Below are positions 1 through 8,703 of a stretch of DNA of 33,148 bases, piece by piece. The notes under the pieces are model-generated. The model worked only from the letters and a program-made list of their open reading frames with translations. It made no database searches and had not been told where the DNA came from. Within the stretch, counting starts at the first letter, position 1. Each line of letters begins with the position of its first letter. Position numbers and translations under genes: made by a program. Origin of the DNA: Bacteroidia bacterium (lineage in GTDB: Bacteria > Bacteroidota > Bacteroidia > NS11-12g > UBA9320); NCBI GenBank assembly GCA_020849295.1, contig JADLGN010000009.1, positions 115,705 through 148,852 of the forward strand, written 5' to 3'.

Positions 1-2937
1 ATTTTCGTCATACACATTTTTATTATCCATATTTAAAGCATTATCGCCTACTTGACCAATTGCAGTAATTACATAATCACATTCTAAGCTGTACATTTTT
101 TTTGATTTGTTTTCAAAATCATTCAATTCTACCGCTATTTTGCCATTTTGCATTTCACTTATTTTATTTACAAAACTGCCGTTAATAAAATCAATTCCTT
201 CATTTTTGGCATGTATTATTTCGTCTTTAAATGCAGGCATTTTTTCTTCGCTTTCAATACATGAAACTGTAACATGATTTTGTTGGCTTAGTTTTTTTGC
301 AGCTCTTGCTGCGTCAATTGCGCTATTGCCACCACCTATTATCAATACATTCGAATTATTTTTAAATAAGCTTTTGTTTTGATTAAAACTCTTTAAAAAA
401 GTTATGGCATCTGATTTATTTTCAGGTTTAATATTTTTTTCAATTAGGTCAAGTTGTTTTGATTTTTGTAAGCCTGTTGCAACAATTATTGAATCAAAAT
501 TATTTTTAATTTTATCAAACGAAATATCTTTACCAATTGTAGTATTAAAAACAAACTCCACTCCCATTTCTTTAAGTTGCATAGCTTCAAACTCAAATCC
601 ATTTTTGTCCATTCTGAAAGAAGGAATTGCAAAAGTAATCATCCCCCCTGGTTTGTCTTCTTTATCAAAAACGGTAATTTCATACCCTTGTTGCACTAAG
701 TCATAAGCTGCACTCAAACCTGCAGGTCCTGCTCCTATTACAGCTACTTTTTTATTTTTTCTTTCAGCATTTTTAACTCTCTGAATAGGTGCTGAAAAAT
801 CGTAAAAATTATTGTCAATTGCAGAAACTGTCTTTTTTAACAGCTTAATTGGTATAAAATTATTTTTATCAGAAAATAGTTCGCATGGTCTGTGACACAC
901 ATCGCCACATGTACGTGCAAAAAGCATTTTATCTCTTACAATTTCTACAGCTTCTTTATAACTTCCTTCTAATATTGAATTAAAAAAACCGTGGTTACAG
1001 ATATTGGCAGGGCAAAGTTGAGCTTCTCCACTAATATTATTTTCAGCCATAAGTTTTGATTTTGCCCTAGATAAGTTGTTCTTTGGTGCGTAGCAACGCG
1101 AACAGGCAAGTTCTTCATCTAAATGATTTGCACAAGTATTACATTTTGAGTGGTCAACCTTAATTATTGTTTTATGTTTTGACTGGGTTACATATTCAGG
1201 AAGAAATATACATGGGGCTTTTGATACAATTACCGATACTCCTTTGTGTGCCATAGCTTTTTCAACTTTATAAAAACTATCGCGAATACTGAATGGATTT
1301 ATTGTTTCTACAACCTCTATCCCAAGTCCTTTAAGAACGGGCGGTATCTCAATTTCTTTGTATTTTGGCAAATGAGACGCCCCCGGGTGGTCTTGGTGAC
1401 CGGTCATTCCAATAGTTCTGTTATCAAAAATTATTACAAGAATATTTGCCCTTGTATAAACAGCATTAACTAATGATGATAATCCTGAATGAAAAAATGT
1501 GCCATCACCAAGCAATGCAACTACTTTCCTATCTTTTTCAGAACTATGAAAAGATTCATACAGCCCTTGAGCCATTGAGATACTCATTCCCATGTGGTTT
1601 ATTGTATCTATCATTTTCAGAGGTGGTAAGGCTCCCAAACCAAAACACCCTATATCACCGCACATTATTAGCTCATTTTGCTCACGTGGTATTGCCAGTT
1701 TTAATAAATAGAAAGTAGCTCTGTGAGGGCATCCTGCACACAATGCCGGTGGTCTTGGAGGCAATTGATTTAAATAATTTTCAAAATTATCAAGTGGTAT
1801 ATTATCCTGTTTTTTAAAATTTGATTCAGTAAATTTTTCAATTACTTCTCTAATTATTTCAAGCGAAAATTCGCCTGTTGTAACCAACGAAGAATATCCT
1901 TTACCAAAAATTTCTATATTTAAGTTATTTCTTTGACAAATATTTCTTATATGATTTTCAACAAATGGTTCAAGTTCTTCAAGTACAAGTATTTTATCAT
2001 AATTATTTTCAAGTAATTCAATAATTTCTTTTTCAGGAAATGGGTAAATCATCCCAATTTCAATAATATCTACCAGATGTTGCAAATCATAATTTTCAGT
2101 TATTTCAATAGTATAAGTTGTTGATACTCCGCTTGTAATTATACAATTTCTATTACTTTTCCCTTTATTTAATAATCTGATATTTTGTTTAAAAAGTTCT
2201 TTTGAGGCATTTGAGTTTAATTTATTTATCAATTTTGAATGTGCAGTAGCTGTTCTTGCAGGGATATTTATGTGTTCAGGCAATCTTTCAAAAATTGCAT
2301 CATTTACTCTGTTATTAATTCTACCATAATTTACAAGTCCTCTTGTATGAGATACTCTTGTTGTAGTTCTAACTATTACAGGCAATTTTATTAAATCAGA
2401 AAGTCCAAAAGCCTGTTTTACCATGGTATATGATTCTTGGGGAGTTGAAGGGTTAAAAACAGGTACAGATGCCATAGGTCCCCAAAATCTTGAATCTTGT
2501 TCGTTTGAACTTGAATGGCAGCCAGGGTCATCACAAACTATTATCACAAGCGGGCCTCCAATTGTTTGATAAGTTACAGACATAAGTGGGTCGCTTGCTA
2601 CATTCATTCCCACATTTTTCATCACACACATTGCACTTTTATTACCTATTGAAAATGCAATGGCTTTTTCCATTGCTATTTTTTCGTTTATACTGTATTC
2701 AAAGTAAATTTTATTGAAAGATAGTTGTGGATATAATTTTTCATTTTCAGAATTATGTTGAAAATTATAAATATGATTGAATATTTCAGAAATTTCGGTA
2801 GATGGAGTGCCAGGATAAGAAAATACACCATTAACTCCTGATTCAACAGCAGCCCTTACAATTCCTTCGTTTCCCATAACACAAGTTTTATAAGGTTCTT
2901 CTCTCGAAGTAATAATATTTTTGGTGCGTTTTAACAT
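1..2937 (-). CDS. iorA: Indolepyruvate:ferredoxin oxidoreductase alpha subunit fused to a GltD-like FAD/NAD(P)H oxidoreductase (3' end outside window)
   Basis: The frame is open from an ATG at 2937 to the window edge (979 codons), so the C-terminus is missing. The N-terminal ~580 residues are IorA-like: a pyrimidine-binding start (SYPGTPSTE near residue 45), LCAGCPHRATFY near 400, GDIGCFGLGALPP, the TPP motif GDGTFFHSG and TGHQDHPGASH near 512. A cysteine-rich stretch follows (CNTC...CSRC...CPANIC, then CGDVCHRPCE). Next comes a GltD-type flavoprotein with an FAD motif GAGPAGLSAAYDL (~730) and a second nucleotide site IIGGGNSAIDAARAA (~868). Family role: oxidative decarboxylation of indolepyruvate (or other aryl pyruvates) to the arylacetyl-CoA, reducing ferredoxin. 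The flavoprotein could pass electrons on to NAD(P). The start is 5 nt after the CoA-transferase stop, in the same operon. The beta subunit (IorB) is not in view. The aryl-pyruvate substrate is inferred from context. Confidence 0.88.
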   Translation of the reverse strand, partial: MLKRTKNIITSREEPYKTCVMGNEGIVRAAVESGVNGVFSYPGTPSTEISEIFNHIYNFQHNSENEKLYPQLSFNKIYFEYSINEKIAMEKAIAFSIGNKSAMCVMKNVGMNVASDPLMSVTYQTIGGPLVIIVCDDPGCHSSSNEQDSRFWGPMASVPVFNPSTPQESYTMVKQAFGLSDLIKLPVIVRTTTRVSHTRGLVNYGRINNRVNDAIFERLPEHINIPARTATAHSKLINKLNSNASKELFKQNIRLLNKGKSNRNCIITSGVSTTYTIEITENYDLQHLVDIIEIGMIYPFPEKEIIELLENNYDKILVLEELEPFVENHIRNICQRNNLNIEIFGKGYSSLVTTGEFSLEIIREVIEKFTESNFKKQDNIPLDNFENYLNQLPPRPPALCAGCPHRATFYLLKLAIPREQNELIMCGDIGCFGLGALPPLKMIDTINHMGMSISMAQGLYESFHSSEKDRKVVALLGDGTFFHSGLSSLVNAVYTRANILVIIFDNRTIGMTGHQDHPGASHLPKYKEIEIPPVLKGLGIEVVETINPFSIRDSFYKVEKAMAHKGVSVIVSKAPCIFLPEYVTQSKHKTIIKVDHSKCNTCANHLDEELACSRCYAPKNNLSRAKSKLMAENNISGEAQLCPANICNHGFFNSILEGSYKEAVEIVRDKMLFARTCGDVCHRPCELFSDKNNFIPIKLLKKTVSAIDNNFYDFSAPIQRVKNAERKNKKVAVIGAGPAGLSAAYDLVQQGYEITVFDKEDKPGGMITFAIPSFRMDKNGFEFEAMQLKEMGVEFVFNTTIGKDISFDKIKNNFDSIIVATGLQKSKQLDLIEKNIKPENKSDAITFLKSFNQNKSLFKNNSNVLIIGGGNSAIDAARAAKKLSQQNHVTVSCIESEEKMPAFKDEIIHAKNEGIDFINGSFVNKISEMQNGKIAVELNDFENKSKKMYSLECDYVITAIGQVGDNALNMDNKNVYDEN

Positions 2938-2942
2938 AACAA

Positions 2943-4148
2943 CTATATTATATTATTTTTTGTAAAATTATCAATTTCATCTGAATTAAACCCTGCTTCT
3001 GATAAAATTTTATCATTATTCTCTCCAAGTCTCGGAGCACACTGAAGAGTCATTTTATTAGTTTTTAAAAACTCAGAATTATATGCCGGAGGAAATAGTT
3101 TTGCATTTTTACCATCAGGCATTTTAGAGTTTATCATTTCACTTTCAATAAATTCAAGTTCGGCTACATCTTTAATAGAATTTACAGGAGCTACCGATAG
3201 ATTTATACTTTTACACAAATCAAAAAAATCTTTAGCAGTATATTTCTTCGAAATTTCTCCGATTTCTACATATATATTTTCTTTGTCTTTCATCCTTCCT
3301 TCATTTGTAATTCTTTCAGTTTTATATAGACTTTCAAAACCAGGTAATGAACAAAATTTTGACCATTGGTTATCATTTCCAATTGCTAAATAAATCATTC
3401 CGTCCTTAGTTGGATATGCATTGCAAGGAATAAAACTTCTGTGTTCATTTCCGCTTCTTTTAAATAATTCTGATTCTGATTTTACAAAATTTAACTGAGG
3501 CAAAGCCGTTATAAGCCAACTTGCAGCACATTGAGTCATCGAAATAAAAATTTCTTTTCCTTTACCTGTCTTTTGTTTTTCTAATAGTGCTAATAATACT
3601 TGTGTAAAAGCTTCATCACCTGATTTTAAATCAATAATTGGAATACCACAAGGTACAGGTTTGCCGTTTGATTCACCTGTTAAAAAAGTATAACCCATCA
3701 TAGCTTGTAATGCGGGGTCATATCCTGCTGCTTCAGGATAGTACGGACCTTGAGCAGAAATTGAACACCAAATAATATTTGGATTTGCTTTTTTTAACGT
3801 TTTATATTCAATACCTAATTGCTTGTAACGCTTTGGCATTGTGTTACACAAAAAAACATCAACATTCAGTTCTTTTATTAATTTTAGCAATAAATCCTGC
3901 CCATCTTTTTTCTTTAGATTAATAGTTATGGCTTCTTTACCAACATTTGGAGCAATATAGTATGAATGTAAATCTTTGTAGCCCAAGTCAGCACCTATGT
4001 ATCTATTGGGATCGCCAGGATTTCCGCCATTTTCTTCCGGTGGTGATTCAATTCGTATAACTCGCCAACCCAAGTGTACCATTCGTTGGGTGGCAAAAGG
4101 CAATGCAAGTGCCTGTTCGAGGCTAAATACTGTTACTGTTTTTTTCAT
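2943..4148 (-). CDS. Class III (CaiB/BaiF-family) CoA-transferase, candidate phenylsuccinyl-type CoA-transferase
   Basis: This 401-aa protein has the usual family length. It shows the N-terminal CoA-binding fold (EQALALPFATQRMVHLGW), the segment GKEAITINLKKKDGQDLL, and IIDLKSGDEA, where D173 sits at the position of the catalytic aspartate. Class III enzymes move CoA between carboxylic acids through an aspartyl-CoA thioester. The ATG overlaps the stop of the mutase large-subunit gene by 1 nt (TAATG), so the two are probably translationally coupled. In anaerobic indoleacetate degradation a family III enzyme (IaaL) acts on 2-aminophenylsuccinate just before the B12 mutase, and the adjacency here suggests the same task. 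Family membership is clear; the substrate is inference. Confidence 0.88.
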   Translation of the reverse strand: MKKTVTVFSLEQALALPFATQRMVHLGWRVIRIESPPEENGGNPGDPNRYIGADLGYKDLHSYYIAPNVGKEAITINLKKKDGQDLLLKLIKELNVDVFLCNTMPKRYKQLGIEYKTLKKANPNIIWCSISAQGPYYPEAAGYDPALQAMMGYTFLTGESNGKPVPCGIPIIDLKSGDEAFTQVLLALLEKQKTGKGKEIFISMTQCAASWLITALPQLNFVKSESELFKRSGNEHRSFIPCNAYPTKDGMIYLAIGNDNQWSKFCSLPGFESLYKTERITNEGRMKDKENIYVEIGEISKKYTAKDFFDLCKSINLSVAPVNSIKDVAELEFIESEMINSKMPDGKNAKLFPPAYNSEFLKTNKMTLQCAPRLGENNDKILSEAGFNSDEIDNFTKNNII

Positions 4149-5758
4149 TAAAAAAATATCGGCTCTTTAAATTCTCCGTAAACTTCTTTCATTGCATTTA
4201 CAATTTCTCCAACAGTACAGTATTCTTTTACTGCCTGTATTATTGAAGGCATGAGATTTTTATTATTTAATGCTTCTGATTTTATATTTTCTATACACTC
4301 ATTCACTTTTGCATTATTCCTTTTCTCTTTTATAATTTTTAGTTTATCAATCTGCATATCCGCAGCCAATTGATTATATGGGTGAAATTCTACTTCTCTT
4401 GACTCTTCATTGCGAGTGTAAATATTTACACCTACTTTAGGTATATTTCCTTTTTGCATACCCATTTCTCTTTCGTAAGCCTGTTTTGAAACCGACTCTT
4501 GTATTTTGCCTGTAGATACTGCATTTATTATTCCATCCCAATTATCAACAGTTTTCATTTCTTCTCTAATTGCATTTTCAAATTTATCAGTTAATGCTTC
4601 TATGTAATATGAACCTCCAAGTGGGTCAACAGTGTCACAAATTCCCATTTCATTAATCATTATCTGCATTGTTCTCAAAGATATTTCAGCAGAATGTTCG
4701 GTAGGAATTGTATATGCTTCGTCGTAGCTGCATAATGCCATTGTTTGTGTGCCAGACAATGCACTTATAAGTGCGTAATATGCACTTCTTACAATATTAT
4801 TTTCAGGTTGCTCTTTTGTCAAACCACCACCACCGCCACCTGCAATCATTCTTAGCCAGCATGATGAATCTTTTTGTGCTTTGTAGTCTTCTCTTATTAT
4901 TTTAGCCCAAAGTCTTCTGCCTCCTCTGAATTTAGCAATCTGCTCAAACAAATTTCCATAAATATCAAAATTAAAAGATAATCTTGATGCAAAATCATCT
5001 ATTGAAATTCCTCTTTGCAATGCACCGTCAGTATATGCTTTTGCTATACAAAAAGCATAAGCCATTTCCTGAACCGGATTTGCTCCGCTTTCTCTAATAT
5101 GATAGCCGCATACACTTACAGGGCTGTACTTTGGTACATACTTGGCACAATATTCAATAGTATCTACAACAAGTTTGACTGATTTGTCAACCGGAAAAAT
5201 CCATGTACCTCTGCCAATAAACTCTTTTAGAATATCGTTTTGTGCTGTTCCTCTTAAATTTGAAATATCAAATCCGCGTTTTTCAGCCATAGCTATATAC
5301 ATTGCTATAAGAATTATTGCTGTTCCGTTTATAGTAAGTGAAACTGTAATTTTATCAAGGTCAATATTTTTAAACGCAATTTCAAAATCATCAAGTGTAT
5401 CAATTGACATACCTACTCTCCCAATTTCACCAAAAGCTCTTGGGTCATCAGAGTCAAATCCGCATTGTGTAGGCAAATCAAAAGCTACATTCAATCCTGT
5501 TTGCCCATTTCTTATTAAAAAATGAAATCTTTCGTTTGTTTCTTCAGGTGAAGCAAAACCTGCATACTGTCTTATTGTAAATGGTTTGTTTCTATACATT
5601 GTGGGGTGTATCCCACGGGTAAATGGATATTGCCCAGGCATTTCATTATGAGTGCTGCTGTTAGTAATATCATCGGCAGTATAAACAGGATTTATTTCAA
5701 AACCTGATTCATTAAATACCGGTTTTACATTCATCTCTTTTGCTGTTTTGCTTTTCAT
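4148..5758 (-). CDS. Adenosylcobalamin-dependent acyl-CoA mutase, large (catalytic) subunit with an atypical active site
   Basis: The 536-aa protein is the TIM-barrel catalytic half of a methylmalonyl-CoA-mutase-family enzyme; the B12 domain is a separate gene 1 nt upstream. Family landmarks are YPFTRGIHPTMYRNKPFTIRQYAGF (Y55), GQTGLNVAFDLPTQCGFDSD, GTAQNDILKEF, GYHIRESGA, QPENNIVR and DTVDPLGGSYYIE. Against remembered canonical mutases, the segment normally reading RTHSQTSGWSLT reads RMIAGGGGGGLT (residues 303-314), so the catalytic His becomes Ile305 and a six-glycine loop (G307-G312) appears. The usual LHTNS becomes MALCS (340-344), and the carboxylate-binding Arg position appears to be Asp244. 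Ordinary methylmalonyl-CoA turnover is therefore unlikely. The operon suggests 2-aminophenylsuccinyl-CoA to 2-aminobenzylmalonyl-CoA, as for IaaG. Family is certain; substrate is inferred. Confidence 0.9.
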   Translation of the reverse strand: MKSKTAKEMNVKPVFNESGFEINPVYTADDITNSSTHNEMPGQYPFTRGIHPTMYRNKPFTIRQYAGFASPEETNERFHFLIRNGQTGLNVAFDLPTQCGFDSDDPRAFGEIGRVGMSIDTLDDFEIAFKNIDLDKITVSLTINGTAIILIAMYIAMAEKRGFDISNLRGTAQNDILKEFIGRGTWIFPVDKSVKLVVDTIEYCAKYVPKYSPVSVCGYHIRESGANPVQEMAYAFCIAKAYTDGALQRGISIDDFASRLSFNFDIYGNLFEQIAKFRGGRRLWAKIIREDYKAQKDSSCWLRMIAGGGGGGLTKEQPENNIVRSAYYALISALSGTQTMALCSYDEAYTIPTEHSAEISLRTMQIMINEMGICDTVDPLGGSYYIEALTDKFENAIREEMKTVDNWDGIINAVSTGKIQESVSKQAYEREMGMQKGNIPKVGVNIYTRNEESREVEFHPYNQLAADMQIDKLKIIKEKRNNAKVNECIENIKSEALNNKNLMPSIIQAVKEYCTVGEIVNAMKEVYGEFKEPIFF

Positions 5759-5759
5759 T

Positions 5760-6146
5760 TTAGTTTTTATTTTTTTCGATACTTATAAAATATAAAACAA
5801 CTTCACTCACTTTGGTCCCTGTTGCAAACGCTTCGTTCGCGCCTATTTTTTTCAATTCATCAATATCTTTTGCCGGAATATTTCCTCCTACTACCCAGTG
5901 AAAATTAAGGTTACGTTTTTGTAATTCTTCTTTCATTTTTTTTGCTAAAACTAAATGAGTACCTGATAAAATTGATAACCCAATAATATCAGCATTTATT
6001 TTTACTGCCATATTTACTATTTCTTCAATACTCTTTCTCAAACCGGTATAATGAACTTCAATACCAGCTTCTTTTAGCCCATGTGCCAATACTTTCACTC
6101 CTACGTCGTGCCCGTCAAGACCGGGTTTACTTAACAATACTCTCAT
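5760..6146 (-). CDS. Cobalamin-binding small subunit of the acyl-CoA mutase
   Basis: This 128-aa protein is a stand-alone B12-binding domain. It carries the base-off/His-on signature GLDGHDVG (residues 8-15, DxHxxG), followed by SILSGTH (57-63) and VVGGNIP, the standard cobalamin contacts. Free-standing B12 subunits are typical of isobutyryl-, hydroxyisobutyryl- and archaeal methylmalonyl-CoA mutases and of the IaaGH pair. It should assemble with the large subunit encoded 1 nt downstream. The stop TAA and the next ATG are nearly contiguous, which implies coupled synthesis. The thiolase gene ends 8 nt upstream of its ATG. No meaB/argK-type G-protein chaperone gene is seen nearby. Confidence 0.95.
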   Translation of the reverse strand: MRVLLSKPGLDGHDVGVKVLAHGLKEAGIEVHYTGLRKSIEEIVNMAVKINADIIGLSILSGTHLVLAKKMKEELQKRNLNFHWVVGGNIPAKDIDELKKIGANEAFATGTKVSEVVLYFISIEKNKN

Positions 6147-6154
6147 TTTTTTAA

Positions 6155-7336
6155 CTAATAATTTTCATTACTTAATATTATTACAGATGCAATTGCTCCA
6201 GGACCACCAATATTGTGAGTAAGTCCTCTTTTTGCACCATTTACTTGTCTTTTTCCTGCATTATTTCTTAAATGATTAACTACTTCTGTCACCATTCTTA
6301 TTCCTGTGGCTCCTACAGGATGACCACAAGACAACAAACCTCCACTTACATTTACCGGAATTTTCCCTCCTAATTGAGTTTCTTTTCCTCTTATCATATC
6401 TTTGGCTTCACCTTTTTTACATAATCCTAAATCTTCATAGGTAAGCAACTCAACTATAGAAAAACAATCATGCACTTCAATTAAATCAAGCTCTTCTATA
6501 GGTTTTGATATTAATGCTTGTTTGTATGCCATTTGTGCTGCAGTTCGTGTTGCTTCAAATGATAAAAAATCATGATTGGGGTCAAAAAAAGGCAAATCCC
6601 AACCGGTAGAAACCGAAAGCCCTATTCCTTTAATAAATATCGGATTATGCTTTGATTTATCAACATCTTCAGCTCTTACCATAATTACACATGCTGCTCC
6701 ATCGGTAGTCGGGCAACTATCCATTACTGTAAGCGGATCTGCTACCATTGGCGAACTCATAACTTCTGCTAATGTACACGATTTTCTATGATGTGCTTTC
6801 TCGTTTAATGAACCATGATAATGATTTTTAACTGAAATTTCAGCAATATCTTCTTGTTTTAATGAAAATTCATGCATCATGCGTTTTGCATAAATAGAAA
6901 ATGTTCCTGCGGCTGTAAAACCTTTTTGCAAAAATGGATGTCCATATTCCACCATCATTTTTACAATACTGTCTTGTGGTTGCCTGTCGCGTAATTTCTC
7001 AACCCCAAGCGCCATTACCACATCACATTCTCCGGCTCTCAAAGAATTTACAGCGTTTCTTATGGCATCAGCTCCAGAAGCACAAAAATTTGAAACTCGT
7101 GTTACCGGGATATTATACATGCACAATGGTTCGCTTAAATCCATACCACTTCTTCCTTTATAAACTCCTATTTCGGGAAATGCAGTAGATAGCCATGCTG
7201 CACCAATTTCATCTGTATTTATTCTTGCATCATTTATAGCCTGATTTGCTGCATCGCGAACTAAATCATCGTAACTCATATTGAAAAGTTCGCCAAATTT
7301 TGTAACCCCAATTCCTATTACAGCTATATCTTTCAT
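6155..7336 (-). CDS. SCP2-type thiolase (acetyl-CoA C-acyltransferase family)
   Basis: The 393-aa protein has the degradative/SCP2-like thiolase layout: nucleophilic Cys85 in SNFCASGADAI, His289 in EVHDCFSI, His339 in SCGHPVGATG, and the closing THNIGGPGA. The family performs CoA-dependent cleavage of 3-oxoacyl-CoA. Its ATG overlaps the end of the upstream HMG-CoA-synthase-like/DUF35 gene by 4 nt. Thiolases of this type work with DUF35 partners in the archaeal acetoacetyl-CoA thiolase/HMG-CoA synthase complex and in BbsAB of anaerobic toluene degradation, so a complex with that neighbour is likely. The expected role in the proposed pathway is to cleave 2-aminobenzoylacetyl-CoA to 2-aminobenzoyl-CoA and acetyl-CoA. 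Family is clear; substrate is inferred. Confidence 0.9.
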   Translation of the reverse strand: MKDIAVIGIGVTKFGELFNMSYDDLVRDAANQAINDARINTDEIGAAWLSTAFPEIGVYKGRSGMDLSEPLCMYNIPVTRVSNFCASGADAIRNAVNSLRAGECDVVMALGVEKLRDRQPQDSIVKMMVEYGHPFLQKGFTAAGTFSIYAKRMMHEFSLKQEDIAEISVKNHYHGSLNEKAHHRKSCTLAEVMSSPMVADPLTVMDSCPTTDGAACVIMVRAEDVDKSKHNPIFIKGIGLSVSTGWDLPFFDPNHDFLSFEATRTAAQMAYKQALISKPIEELDLIEVHDCFSIVELLTYEDLGLCKKGEAKDMIRGKETQLGGKIPVNVSGGLLSCGHPVGATGIRMVTEVVNHLRNNAGKRQVNGAKRGLTHNIGGPGAIASVIILSNENY

Positions 7337-8703
7337 TCTATTACTACTGCTTTAAAAAAATAATTTGGTTTGTAATCCTGTTCTATCATTTTCCTCAATA
7401 CCAATCTAACTTTTGACCCTATTTCAATTTTATTATTTTCAGGCGAAATACAATCAGTTTGCTGTAATGTAACTCTTCCGCCTCCATCAAGGTCAATTAC
7501 AAGCATTGTAACAGGCGGAAATGCAACAGGAAAATAATGTTCGCGTGTAAATGAATATACCTGTCCTGTTCTCGATAATTTTACTGTTTCAAAGTGTTGA
7601 GATTTACATTTTTTGCATTTTTCAGTTTTGATAAAATAACATGTACCGCAATTTTTACACTTTATGCCAATTAGCCTGATAAAAGCACTTTTTTCTCTAT
7701 CGTTCATCATTTCAGAACTAAATATTTCTTTGCTTTTATATTTAGAAGAGTTAAAATTTCCTACTTTCCTTAATTTTAAATAATCCTGATAACTTTCTAT
7801 TTTTTTATAATCCTCAATTTTTCTTTTTAAAATTCCTAAACTCTTGCAATTATTAATTAAAATAACATTTGAACCATTAGTATAATCAATAAGTAAAATT
7901 GAATTTGTTCCATTTTCAATTTCTTGTATTAACTGTAAAAACACATGCGAACTGCCTACATTCCCAATGTTTCGAGAAATAGTATCAACAGCAAATTGTT
8001 GTTCTTTAAATCCTGATTTAATAAATAAATTTCCGGCTAATTTGCTGTATTTTGAATTTAATATTACTTTTTGACAGCTTTCATTATATTTTTTAATTTT
8101 ATCAACTACTTCTTCAATATTCTTTTTAAATCCAATTTCTCTAATGTATCTTGGATCATATTTTAATTCATTATTTTTATAAATAAATTCTTCTGAAATG
8201 CTTGACCCAACATTAAAACATTCGTCAATTTTTGCAATACCTGTTTCGTTTGAAATATGAACCGCAATAGCTGCATGACCTGATGACGAAAATATTTCAT
8301 CTCCTATTTCAGCATATTTAACATCTGCAGCAACTAATAATATATTTTTATATTTACCGGAATTTACAAATTGGTCAGCAATCATTAATGCGTCAGTACT
8401 GCATCTATTTGTGCCAATAAAATCGAGATATAAAGCATTATTATTTATACCAAGCAAGTCTGCTATATATGCTGAATGATAGCGATTTTGAAAAACCGGA
8501 GAATTTGTAGCAAAAAAAACAGCATCTATTGAGCTATATTGAGTTTTTACACATTCTATACTTGATTCATAGGCAAGTGTAATTAAGTCTTCATCAGAAA
8601 AACATATTGCTTTAGATTGTGATTTTTTACCTATGTAATGCAATACATTATCATCAATTCTAAAAGAAGGAAATGCAACACCGTAAGACTTAATATAACT
8701 CAT
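7333..8703 (-). CDS. HMG-CoA-synthase/KAS III-like domain fused to a DUF35 (zinc ribbon + OB-fold) domain
   Basis: There are two domains in 456 aa. Residues 1-~300 resemble archaeal HMG-CoA synthase/KAS III: a start SYIKSYGVAFPSFRID, a candidate nucleophile Cys101 in GTNRCSTDAL, LLVAADVKYAEIGDE, and a C-terminal IGNVGSSHVFLQL. The usual catalytic His (HqPn motif) seems to be replaced in VILNSKYSKLAG (Asn216), so synthase activity may be lost or changed. Residues ~340-456 are DUF35: a zinc ribbon with C349/C352 and C363/C366, then an OB-fold containing GQVYSFTREHYFPVAFPP. In archaea a separate DUF35 protein bridges thiolase and HMG-CoA synthase and shares their CoA site; here it is fused. It overlaps the thiolase and acyl-CoA dehydrogenase genes by 4 nt each. 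Likely role: scaffold or acyl-channelling partner of the thiolase. Confidence 0.82.
   Translation of the reverse strand: MSYIKSYGVAFPSFRIDDNVLHYIGKKSQSKAICFSDEDLITLAYESSIECVKTQYSSIDAVFFATNSPVFQNRYHSAYIADLLGINNNALYLDFIGTNRCSTDALMIADQFVNSGKYKNILLVAADVKYAEIGDEIFSSSGHAAIAVHISNETGIAKIDECFNVGSSISEEFIYKNNELKYDPRYIREIGFKKNIEEVVDKIKKYNESCQKVILNSKYSKLAGNLFIKSGFKEQQFAVDTISRNIGNVGSSHVFLQLIQEIENGTNSILLIDYTNGSNVILINNCKSLGILKRKIEDYKKIESYQDYLKLRKVGNFNSSKYKSKEIFSSEMMNDREKSAFIRLIGIKCKNCGTCYFIKTEKCKKCKSQHFETVKLSRTGQVYSFTREHYFPVAFPPVTMLVIDLDGGGRVTLQQTDCISPENNKIEIGSKVRLVLRKMIEQDYKPNYFFKAVVIE

Noticed and set aside
404..1718. Short plus-strand frames across 404-1718
   Set aside because: They are shadows of the IorA-fusion gene on the minus strand and have no recognisable features.
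4148..6146. Plain methylmalonyl-CoA mutase of propionate metabolism
   Set aside because: The active-site segments differ at positions expected to be invariant, no epimerase or propionyl-CoA carboxylase gene is nearby, and the operon context points elsewhere.
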